From the NCBI GenBank assembly GCA_029215795.1, contig JARDYH010000003.1:94644609-94708608 (forward strand): DNA of 64,000 nucleotides, read 5' to 3'. Origin of the DNA: Anniella stebbinsi. Lineage: Eukaryota > Chordata > Lepidosauria > Squamata > Anniellidae. Both the position numbers and the translations under genes were made by a program. Positions 34,612-43,983 of this stretch are shown here, in pieces (position 1 is the stretch's first letter; each line of letters starts with the position of its first letter). The notes below the pieces were generated by a model, which searched no databases, was not told the origin of the DNA, and saw only the letters and a list, made by a program, of their open reading frames with translations.

Positions 34612-34899
34612 TTCAAACTTTATGTGAACTGAAATTCAGTTATCCTTTGACATTTGCGTTTCTCCAAACTTTACAATGGAGTTCTCAATTTTTTTTTTTT
34701 TAAAGTGTACATTTAGGAAAGTGTGCACAAAAATGTGTACCTTAGTGAAAATAACATTAAAATGCATTGTGTTGGTGGAGATTGCTTGCAAAGATGCACA
34801 TATTGGGTACAGTTGATGACACAATTGTGTACAAAATTTGCATATTAGATGTGCACATAAAACTGCATGCAAATTTTCATGTGAACTTCTATATATGCA

Positions 34900-34944
<45 letters not shown>

Positions 34945-34953
34945 AAGAAAGAC
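34612..34953. other. TGCACA-rich sequence with (GT)n(GA)n
   Basis: About 34700-34870 repeats GTGTACA and TGTGCAC words, like 20990-21160, and may be part of the same old hAT family. (GT)n-(GA)n lies at about 34903-34950. Confidence 0.45.
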
Positions 34954-35102
34954 TAACAACAGAGTATTTACAAATATTTTTAAGCTAAACGTTTTGGCTT
35001 CCACCCTCATCAGCAACTGTATTGTTAAAAGACAGTGCAGGTACCAATGAGGACAGAAGTCAAAATATTTAGCTTAAAAATATTTGTAAATACTCTTGTT
35101 AC
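34954..35102. repeat. 149-bp hairpin (inverted repeat, arms ~68 bp)
   Basis: GAGTATTTACAAATATTTTT in the left arm is mirrored by AAAAATATTTGTAAATACTC at right. The match continues inwards with substitutions to a short A/T loop near 35024. The left arm on the minus strand holds CTGATGAG, a spacer and AAAACG. It sits between two purine/pyrimidine microsatellites. Confidence 0.75.
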
Positions 35103-35204
35103 CTTCCTTATACGTTTTGCCTTAAGACTGACTTCATGTATTGTATTAAGACTAATTCCATCCATAGCAGATCCAGAAGTGGCTTTGCTGTTGTGCTGCT
35201 TCCT

Positions 35205-35205
35205 G

Positions 35206-35238
<33 letters not shown>
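35205..35238. repeat. (CT)n microsatellite
   Basis: A run of CT dinucleotides just downstream of the hairpin and upstream of a family A copy. It accounts for the serine/leucine runs in the local frames. Confidence 0.9.
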
Positions 35239-35241
<3 letters not shown>

Positions 35242-35325
35242 AATATATGACATGGAAACAGCACATACTGAACGCAGAAGTGGAAAAACAAATAAAAGAG
35301 AGAAACCACCTGATTGACAGACAGG

Positions 35326-35645
35326 TAGGCTGACCATATGAAAAGGAGGACAGGGCTCCTGTGTCTTTAACAGTCGAATTGAAAAGGGAATTTCAGCCAG
35401 TGTCATTTGTATGCAATTAGTTCCTGGTGAAATTCCCTCTTCATCACACCAGTTAAAGTTGCAGGCACTATACTAGAGTGACCGTATACAAAAGAAGGCA
35501 GGGCCCCTGCAACTTTAACTGTTGTGATGAAGAGGGAATTTCACCAGGAATTAATTGCATACAAATGACACCGGCTGAAATTCCCTTTTCTCTACAACTG
35601 TAAAAGTTACATGAGCCCTGTCCTCCTTTTCATATGGTCAGCCTA
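35326..35645. mobile_element. Family A hAT-like MITE, full length
   Basis: 320 bp, TAGGCTGACCATATG to CATATGGTCAGCCTA, flanked by a perfect 8-bp duplication CAGACAGG (35318-35325, 35646-35653). The mid-element has ACTATACTAGAGTGACC. It is among the best preserved copies here and appears relatively young. Confidence 0.9.
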
Positions 35646-35653
35646 CAGACAGG

Positions 35654-36789
35654 TCCATTCTTGGCTGGGAGGGTTCCAACTTGCCACATGAAATGGAACT
35701 CTTCACAGCCAGATATTTCCCCAAGAAAGTGAGCAATTTTCCAAACCTCAGGGAAGTAAAATATTGCTTTAACATACAAGATGGGCCCAATTGATACATG
35801 ACCTTGTGCAACCAGTACAGGGCAGCTCCTACGTTTCTCCCACTAACATAGCCACTGCTTCTGAGGTGCCATGGGCACATCATGTCATTCTGTACTGTAC
35901 TGTACTGGTCTCCTTCCCTCTTTCACACACACATAATGGGGTAATATTGCAACCTTCATGTATAACCAAGTCATTAATTATCCTAACCACATGGGATGAA
36001 GTTGCATATGAGGGAGCACCTGTAGGGGAGGCAACGAACTCACACCACTTGGGATACTAATTTCTCAATATGGACAATCTGCTATGATAAAACAAAGGCA
36101 TTTGCTGATTAGGAAGGTACAATTTCCTCTTTCATTGAACATGAATGGTGAAGAGAAGAAAGTAGACTAAAGTCGGTGGATTTAGGACTTCAGCATGAGA
36201 GTTTTGCTCAGGGTATGTGATATTATGCCATAGAACAAGGAATAGAAACTTCAGTCCTCTGTCATCCTAGATTAACACTCTGGATGCATCAAGATGGCAG
36301 AAAGTGAAGTGAGTATCCTGTTTAGCTTTTGGAATGGAACAGAGTTGCCAACCTTCATACTTCTTATGGATTGTATTTCAGAACCTTTGTCCATAATAAA
36401 CACAGCGCTTTTAATAGATTGAGTTTGTCCATATTTTCTCATAAGGAAAGAAAGCCCCAAAGGATAAAGGGAAATTCGACATGAACAGTAACTCACAGAT
36501 GATGTATATGTGACTTTGATAGGTAGAATGAAACATTTTCTATTGATATATAGCAGTCTATATTCCCATTGGGCTTGTGTCATTTTGATGCCAGAAGATA
36601 GGGAAATTTCCCTTGGCACAGGGAAAGCAGAGCACAAATTGTTTGATGGAAAATTTCTGGGGAAAGGGGGGAGGATAAACAAAAAAAGACTAGCTTCCCT
36701 TTTCTGGGAGCCAGTGTGCTTTGTTCTGTTTTAAAGAAGGTGGGTATTATCGCCTTGTCCTAATGATGCACAGAAGACTAGACTGCACT
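35654..36789. other. Unclassified sequence, no gene seen
   Basis: No repeat recognised apart from a short TGTAC-rich patch near 35893. The 136-codon minus frame at 36272-36682 has no domain. Confidence 0.35.
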
Positions 36790-36972
36790 ATGCACTATAC
36801 TAGAGTGACCATATACAAAAGAAGGCAGGGCCCCTGCAACTTTAACTGATGTGATGAAGAGGGAATTTCACCAGGAACTAATTGCATGCAAATGACACTG
36901 GCTGAAATTCCCTTTTCTCTACAACTGTTAAAGTTACATGAACCCTGACCTCCTTTTCATATGGTCAGCCTA
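36790..36972. mobile_element. Family A MITE, right half only
   Basis: Begins at the mid-element motif CACTATACTAGAGTGACC and runs to the right end CATATGGTCAGCCTA. The left half is absent. No target duplication. Confidence 0.8.
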
Positions 36973-37331
36973 TTTATATGTCACTGTCACTCTCCAGGCC
37001 TCTCATGCTGTTTGCATCATTTTCACAATTCCCCCCCCCCCAATCATGCTATTATTTAGAAAATGTGTTATAAAGCCCCATGTAATTGTGTAATTCTGCT
37101 ATATCACAGTGTCATCTAGTGGTTGCATAATAAAACATATAGAAACACAGAGGGAAAGGGAATTGGTCTCAATCCCGCAAGGAATCCAGAAACAGAAGCC
37201 TAGACAAAGGTGAAGGATAACAGCCTCATATAGAAATGCCCTTGGAGGGAATTCCCATTTTTATATCTACTTAATTAGGGTGTTAGAAAACGTATTGTAG
37301 CAGACACATGAATGAAGGTTATTTAGAATAT
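36973..37331. other. Unclassified sequence, no gene seen
   Basis: C(10) run at about 37031. Nothing else recognised. Confidence 0.35.
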
Positions 37332-37558
37332 GGCTCAATTCGGACGACACAATGAACAACTGGTGTGGGGAAAACAATCGTCAGTTGTTTTGACTATTGT
37401 GTCATCTGAATGCTGCCATAGTCAACTCAGCACTGATCCTCATCCACACCACAGTTGATTATTTATTACCATGTTGTGTGGGGAGTGCCCCCTAGGGTTA
37501 GCGTGAGGGTTAGGGTTAGTCAACCCACCATTGACTATCATGTCATCTGAACTGAGCC
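37332..37558. mobile_element. Family B MITE with telomere-like patch
   Basis: Ends GGCTCAATTCGGACGACACA and ATGTCATCTGAACTGAGCC, flanked by TAT on both sides. The interior follows the family (AACAATCGTCAGTTGT, AATGCTGCCATAGTCAAC, ATTTATTACCATGTTGTGTG). The segment that normally reads ATGAACAACTGTAAAGTTG is replaced by TTAGGG-like hexamers (37495-37518). Confidence 0.8.
37495..37518. repeat. Short interstitial telomere-like repeat
   Basis: Four consecutive hexamers: GGGTTA, GCGTGA, GGGTTA, GGGTTA. Three are exact vertebrate telomere units. They lie inside a family B MITE where other copies have unrelated sequence. Confidence 0.8.
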
Positions 37559-38082
37559 TATGTGTAAGTTAAAACCAGCATTTTGAACTGAGCCTGGAAA
37601 TAATCTGGATGCCAGAGGGGAAGATGCAACAGTGGCATAATGTGATCATAATATCTGTTTCCAGTTAGTAACCTTTCTGACTAGAGATGTGCAGAACCCC
37701 TTTAGACATTTCACTAGTCTTCTCCAATGTTCACTAGTCTTCCCCAAAATTCTTGAGATGTTTTGCCAAAACATTTTGAGATTCACTTTGGATTGTGTAA
37801 AGTCACCAGGGCTTGTGTGAAATCTCTTTGGGAATTTCAGGAATGTCAGAAGCCTCATCAAAATTCTTTAGTTTGCCCCTCACAATTCCCCAGATGTTTC
37901 ACCAGGGAAACATCCAAATTCCTTCCAAATTTCACTTCGGACTAAATTTCAGTTGCAATGCCATCCTTGAGATCTAGGGAGAGATTCTTGAGTTGGGACA
38001 CCTTATCGTGGCATGAATCTCTGTGCATTTCTCCTATTGATCTGCTCTCTTCATAGCACTTTTACATGTCTGAGCAAGAAAC
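37559..38082. other. Unclassified; possible old hAT sequence
   Basis: TAGAGATGTGCAGAACCCC at about 37682 resembles a TAGGGATGTGCA-type hAT end, followed by repeated CACTAGTCTTC and AAATTC words. A right end was not established. Confidence 0.3.
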
Positions 38083-38328
38083 CTGCTGTTTGTATGCATG
38101 CAGCACCTGGTGAAATTCGCTCTTCATCACAACAGTTAAAGCTGCAGGAGCCCTGCCTAGCGTGACCACATACAAAAGAGGGCTGGGTTCCTGCAGCTTT
38201 AACTGTAGTGATGAAGAGCGAATTTCACCAGGTGCTGCATGCATATAAATGACACCTGCTGAAATCCCCTTTCCATTCAATTGTTAAAGATACAGGAGTC
38301 ATGTCCTCTTTTCCTTATGGTCACCCTA
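38083..38328. mobile_element. Family A MITE, left-truncated
   Basis: Starts inside the left half (TTTGTATGCATGCAGCACC), passes the mid-element motif GCGTGACCACATAC and ends TTATGGTCACCCTA. The first ~75 bp are missing. Confidence 0.8.
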
Positions 38329-38689
38329 ACTGAATCTGTGACCAAGTTGGCTATATTAATTGAAATGGTTGAATGTGGGATGAATAAAGAGCATTTAGAA
38401 GGGGATGCAAGAAAGGGTGGGGGGTTTGGGGGGTCATTTTATTTTCACTACAACGGTCATTTGATTCAGCATTCCATTAGCACAATGGAAGAAAAATGTA
38501 AGGGAGGAGAGCATGGCTTTTAGAAAGGCCCCTCTCTTTTTCTTTTTAAAGTATACTGTAGTAATTTACAGCTCTCATGGGCCAACTGTGCACTTATTTC
38601 AAACACAAACACAAAGGAACAGTTAAAGCTTAGAAAAATGACCCTCTCTCGTTTTAACAAGAGCGTAGAGAAGTCTGATATGTGAGTGT

Positions 38690-39014
38690 GATGTTCTGCT
38701 GTTTGTGGTTGTAAATATATTGCAGAGTTTATTGTTTGTGATAAGCATTTGTTTATATCTTTTTTAAAAAAAGTTAAGAATAATAACAGGTAAAGTAAAT
38801 AACTAGGCCAAAATGTACTTACTGTTTGGTTATAAGTCTTAGTAAGTATAGAGTGATTAGCTGGTTGGTTGGAGTGCCTGGATTAGCTGGCTGTGTAAGA
38901 GTGGGAGGAGCTAGAGAGCAAGTGGAGTGTATATATGATTCTGACAGAGAGGAGAGGGTTGATTGGGGGGAGATTTGAGGGGGATTTTTGAGAGACGTTG
39001 AAAGAAATTTGAGA

Positions 39015-39052
<38 letters not shown>

Positions 39053-39310
39053 TGAAGCAAGATTATTAGATAAGAGTGTTTGATTGAGAGGTTGAGATAA
39101 GATTTTAGAGCATAGATTAAATAAAAAACAGTTTGTTAAAGTATAAGAGTTCTGACAGAAACCATGAATCATTGAAACCCTGTAACCGCTACGCAATTGA
39201 ACTGAAGTACCCATTAGGCTTGTTGACACGTAATTTCTTATTAGTAAATTCTTGTTAATTCTATCTACTGGGTGTACCTGAGAAGGTACTAGTGGCAGCA
39301 GAACAAAGAA
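38690..39310 (+). mobile_element. Possible LTR of a Gypsy-like retrotransposon
   Basis: Tentative. There is a TATA-like GTGTATATATGA at 38928, a (GA)n run at 39019-39050, a polyadenylation-like AAATAAAAAACAG at about 39119, and GTGGCAGCAGAACAAAG at 39290, which resembles the start of a primer-binding site. No second LTR, integrase or RT frame was found. It could equally be unique sequence. Confidence 0.25.
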
Positions 39311-40689
39311 GTTATATCTGGAGGCCAGGTTGCTGGGCTGTGGTGCTGTGGAGCCTAAATAGTAAAGGTGAGATAGGGGCAGCAGCAGCAAGTAGTTGAG
39401 GATAACCTCGCAGTGAGATGTGAGCAGTGAGCTGGCAAGTGACCCGTTACAGAGGTTACTTAAATGTTTGGAATTTTGGTAATACCTCTTTTTCTCTTCC
39501 TGCAACTATTAAGTAACTCAGTAGTCTGACTTCTCCATTGCGAGAATGAAACACTGTGCAGATTAGTAGAGAAACAGTATCTGCTAGAGAACACATGAAG
39601 TCTTAATCGCCTGTGGTTTGGCTAATTGCTATCCATGTGGAAACCATTTGGATTTAACAGGGTGCTTCTCTTTGCTCTGGTTAAAGTACATCATTATGAA
39701 TCGGTTTTGCACAATGGGCTTCTTGTGGTTCTTAAGCGAGACATTAGTAATGTACCAAATGCATGTTCTAACAGTATACTTCTGTTAAGAAGACCTTTGC
39801 ATTGGGGTACCCTAAACGAAGAGAGCCAACATAAACAACCCTTCTGCAACATTTGACTGTTTTATGCTACATGGTAAGCATGTAAATGCCGACCCACATA
39901 TAAATAGTAGCAAGTTTTATACTCCACTGGTGCCCCTTCCCCCACCCCCACAACTTCTTTTTGGGGGAATGATTTTGTATTGCATTATGCCATTATTGGG
40001 TGCAAGTTGTGGTTTCATATAGCATTATCACCAAGAACTATATATAGCTCAAAATGTGTTGGTCTTTTTCCAGATACTCACTCTTGTATTAAATCTACCT
40101 TTTCACTCTGTTTTACTGCGTGTTTCCATTGTGTGGATCTCTCCTTCCTCCCTGACAAGCCAAGATTTGTATAGGTTAAATGCCGTCTGGCAGACAACCT
40201 CATCTAGCCACATTAGATTTGTGTGGGCATTGCCACATCTGTACGTCTCCATCATCGCAATGTGATTTTTTAAGAAATGAGTTTGGGAAAATGGGCTGTT
40301 TCCTCATTCTTATGTTTCTCTGGACATAGCTTTAGGAGAGAGACCATCTTCAATTTGTTTTCTTTCTAATGCACCAGTGTAGGATTACTAGATCATTGCA
40401 AATAACAGCAGATGTTACCTTCACGAATGTGTACATGAATCTCTGCACATTCACCTGTGGAACAGGTCATTGCTGTTGGCTTGGGTTGGGAAGGGCAGAT
40501 CTTTAGAAGGGGCTTAATTTCAAAAGGTTAAGAAACACCAATTTGCTGGCACAGGGCTAGACTATTGTGTTTGGAAAGTTTATGTAATGGTAGGTTTAAC
40601 AATTCTACTTATGCAATATTAGTAGTAATGAAAAACCACTGGAGTTTGTTTACAAGGAAATAATGCAGAGTTTCAAGAGTAGAGAAGGG
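39311..40689. other. Unclassified sequence, no gene seen
   Basis: No repeat family or exon recognised. Frames are below 80 codons. Confidence 0.35.
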
Positions 40690-41230
40690 AGAAAGTAGTT
40701 AATGATGATGATTTATTTGACTTACACCCATTTTTATACCACAAAAAGACATGCAGGGTGGTTTAGAATTTTATTTTTTTGAAATAGATTAAAACAACAA
40801 AACACATTAAAATACAATAAAAACATAACAAATACAGAATACCAACAACATTCAAATCAACAGACCCACTTCCAGACCAAAGGCTTTCTTGAATAAAGCT
40901 GGCCAGAGGAAGAACAGCAAAGATGGAGCAAATCTAGTCTCCCTTGGGAGGGAGTTCCACAGCCTAGGAGGGGCCACCAAAAACTGTCATTTGGTGTCAG
41001 GTTGCCACCAAATGTATCTTTGCTTGTGGTGACCTTGAAGGATGGGCTTCTCCAGAAGATCTTAAGGACAGTGTAGACTGGTATGGGAGAAAGTGGTCTT
41101 TCAGGTAGCCTGGTCCCAAGCCATATAGGACTTTATAGGTCTTAACCAGTACTCTAAATTATGCCCAGAAACAGACCAGTAGCCAGTGAAGCTACTGTAA
41201 CAGTATTCTACAAGTTGGTTTAAGAAATGA
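40690..41230 (-). mobile_element. L2-clade LINE 3' end
   Basis: On the minus strand, TATGGCTTGGGACCAGGCTA encodes YGLGPGY and is followed downstream by PPRLWNSLPRE, the L2 ORF2 C-terminus. A 3' UTR follows, ending in an A/T-rich tail near 40705. Several stops interrupt it. Confidence 0.8.
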
Positions 41231-41365
41231 TCTCACTACAAATTTCAGGTCTTTCCATCTCTCTATCAAGTTGAATTGTTCCTTCTTTCTTGGCTGAACA
41301 TCCTCATAGTCTTTGCATGAAAGCCAGGATTTTTTTTTCAAATCCAAGCTCCCTCATTGGCTACA

Positions 41366-41501
41366 GGAGGGATGGGCAACATATGGTCTTCCAGATGTTT
41401 TGGCCTATAACTCTCATCAGATCTAGCCAGCATGGTGTGGGATGATGGCAGTTGTGGACTCAAACATCTGGGGTGTCCACAAATTGCCCACCCCTGGTTT
41501 A
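41366..41501. mobile_element. hAT-like MITE (family F)
   Basis: Inverted ends CAGGAGGGATGGGCAAC and AATTGCCCACCCCTGG, with CCAGATGTTTTGGCCTATAA next to the left end. A common reptile hAT-type repeat. Target duplication not visible. Confidence 0.7.
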
Positions 41502-43519
41502 CAGAAATTCTCTTTTAGTGATGCTAATCTAGAACTTCTTAAATGAATTGCACTTATTAGAGCCCTATGGGCATAGGCATATGGAAAGCAACTAGCTTTT
41601 GAGACGTAAAACTGGTTATAGTGGGCTTGTGTGTCTTTTGTTTATAAAGGCAAGTCACTCTGTGTTTAAAGAGGACACACCTTTCTTCAATCATTCTGTA
41701 ATAGACATCGTATGAAGCAAACATAATTCGAAGAGCATCATATGGCAGAACGTAATTTGTTATAGAAACTTAACAATATGCAGGGATACCCCTCATGAGA
41801 ATGCCAAACCTCTCTCAAGAAGACCAGAAGTATTGTAATTCCTTTCAAATTTTCTAACCCATCTTGGAGTATTTGTTTCTTTAAAAAAAAAAAAAGCTTG
41901 TATGAAAAATGTGTCTCTCAGTATTATGTCTTTGCTATATTGACTTGGTTTAATTCACTGCAATCAAACAAAATCAAGGATGATATGCTGCTGTGGCATA
42001 TCAAATCAAGACACAAGTCAAGATACAAAACCAAGATAAAGATAGAAATACTGTGGGATTCCACATAGTTTATGATTCAAAGTGAAACATCACCAGAAGA
42101 AAGTACAATAGTAAGGGTACCCCCCCCCCCAGATACAGTTATGGGTACAAGCCATTGGCAAGTTCATAGAAGGTCTGACAGAGGACTGTCCTCTGTTTGA
42201 AAAGCTGTCCTATCCAATTCCAGTTTAAAGAACTGTAAGAATTGTTGCCCATCAACAGCTACCATCTGAGAACCAGAATGAACAGACAGGCAAACAGGTC
42301 ACCAGGGGCTTGTCTATATGCTCTGTATACTCCATTGTGACTGCACAGCTATGCCCTGTTGTTTATATGACGCAGCCACCAACTTGCAGCTATGTTGTGC
42401 TCTTCCCTGCAAAGTTGCACTTTTTTGATGTGCCATTTCACGCAGCTTTTTACATTGCTCTGATGTCACCATGGTGGTTTGTTCATCTGTTCAGATTAAG
42501 AGAGTGGGTGTAATTAGGGGGTGGATCCCAGTGCAGGGTAGATGTGGGAATACAGGGCAGGGTGCGGGCTCGGCAAGCCTACTAAAATCTGGGGAATGGC
42601 AGTTATTATATATAACACATAAATTCAATGAACTGTAGCATCGCAGATGCGCAGGTATGGATTTTCAAAGCTACAATGTTGCACAGAGTCGCCCGAAAAC
42701 AAACATTTTTTAAAAAATGGTTTTTGGTCTCTTGATATTTGCTGCCCATTGCTGCCATCTGACAATGGTGCTGCAAATTTCCTGGCTGGGTAGCCCACGT
42801 TCACCCCCGCCATATAACCATACCAATGCCGTTTTGCAGCAGCAGTACTGCGGGGTTTTGGTGGAATCCACAGACAAAGCAGTATCATATAGGTGCACCC
42901 CTGGTCACAGGCTTTCATACATTGGTGAAATTTACTATGTTTTTTTTAATTTAAATTTAATAATCATCTCTAAATTTGCATATGTGCATAAAAATTAGCA
43001 TATGCAAACTATATGCAAATTCACACCCTCTATTGTCTTCTCTTTTTGATGATGTGTTTCCTTTTTTGAGAGGGGGGTGATTCATAAAGTGTTCACCCAA
43101 GTAGAGCATGGGGCAACTGCAATAGAGTTTTGAGGTGCTAGATAGTATTGGATTAATAGGTTGAATATTTAAAAGAACCAGCAGGAAGTGATAAATATTA
43201 GGGAAGCTTTCTACAGCTGTACTTTTGTTTATATCCACATTGTTGTGGTGAAGCATCTTGCAGTGACTGGCTGAGCTGTCCTAATGATACGAAAGGAGAG
43301 GGCAGGATGAAACTCGGTCGGTAGAACCAAGAAAAAGGAATAATAATGGGCCTTTGAAGGAAACAAGCCCAGACAAGAAGTTGGGCCCTAGGAAAGGAGG
43401 CTTGGAAGTGGTACAGAAGAAGGGGAAGTGGGGGGAAGCTTGGCTGAGAGAGACGTCTGAGGTGGAGAATGGTTTGAACAGGAGTAACGGAAATGAACAG
43501 AAGCCTCAGAGGTCCACAA
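41502..43519. other. Unclassified sequence, no gene seen
   Basis: C(10) run at about 42121. GGGGCTTGTCTATATGCTC at 42305 resembles the left end of the MITE at 18139 but has no clear partner. No exon seen. Confidence 0.35.
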
Positions 43520-43695
43520 GAACATAGGAAGCCACCTTCTACTGAGTCAGATCCTTGGTCCATGTTGCCAGGTATTTTGGACATTGACTTGCAGCGACAT
43601 TCCAGGGTTTCAGGCCGGGTTTTTTCCAACCCTACCTGATGAAGCTGGGACCTGAATTTGGGACCTTCTGCATGCAAAGCATGTCCTCCTCTATG
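43520..43695 (-). mobile_element. tRNA-derived SINE
   Basis: Minus strand: degraded tRNA-like head near 43650-43695, then TTTGCATGCAGAAGGTCCC, a body, and CTCAGTAGAAGGTGGCTTCC. Same family as 24099 and 26180. The 159-codon frame over it is a repeat translation. Confidence 0.75.
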
Positions 43696-43904
43696 AAGCC
43701 AGGGACCTTCCCCTTAAGATACATGCAAATCATTTAATTAGTGAGGCAGCCTGTAATCTCAGTAGAAACAATGGCAGTTATGGCAGAATTCTTTAGCAAC
43801 CCACTGGTCCAGAGAGATCCATTCTATTCCATCACAACAAATCCATGGCAGGCACAGGGAAGGACTGTTGCATTTAACCATTTGTTTCAAATGAAGCTTT
43901 AGTT

Positions 43905-43941
43905 CTCTCTCTTTCTTTCTTTCTTTCTTTCTCTCTCTCTC

Positions 43942-43980
<39 letters not shown>
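43905..43980. repeat. Compound (CTTT)n (CT)n (CA)n microsatellite
   Basis: TTCT units pass into CT and then CA dinucleotides over about 75 bp. Confidence 0.9.

Positions 43981-43983
<3 letters not shown>

Noticed and set aside
38819..39505. 228-codon minus-strand frame
   Set aside because: Spans a (GA)n repeat and A/T-rich sequence giving Leu/Ser runs. No domain; probably chance, perhaps over an LTR.
43198..43677. 159-codon minus-strand frame
   Set aside because: Overlaps a tRNA-derived SINE; the open frame is repeat sequence.
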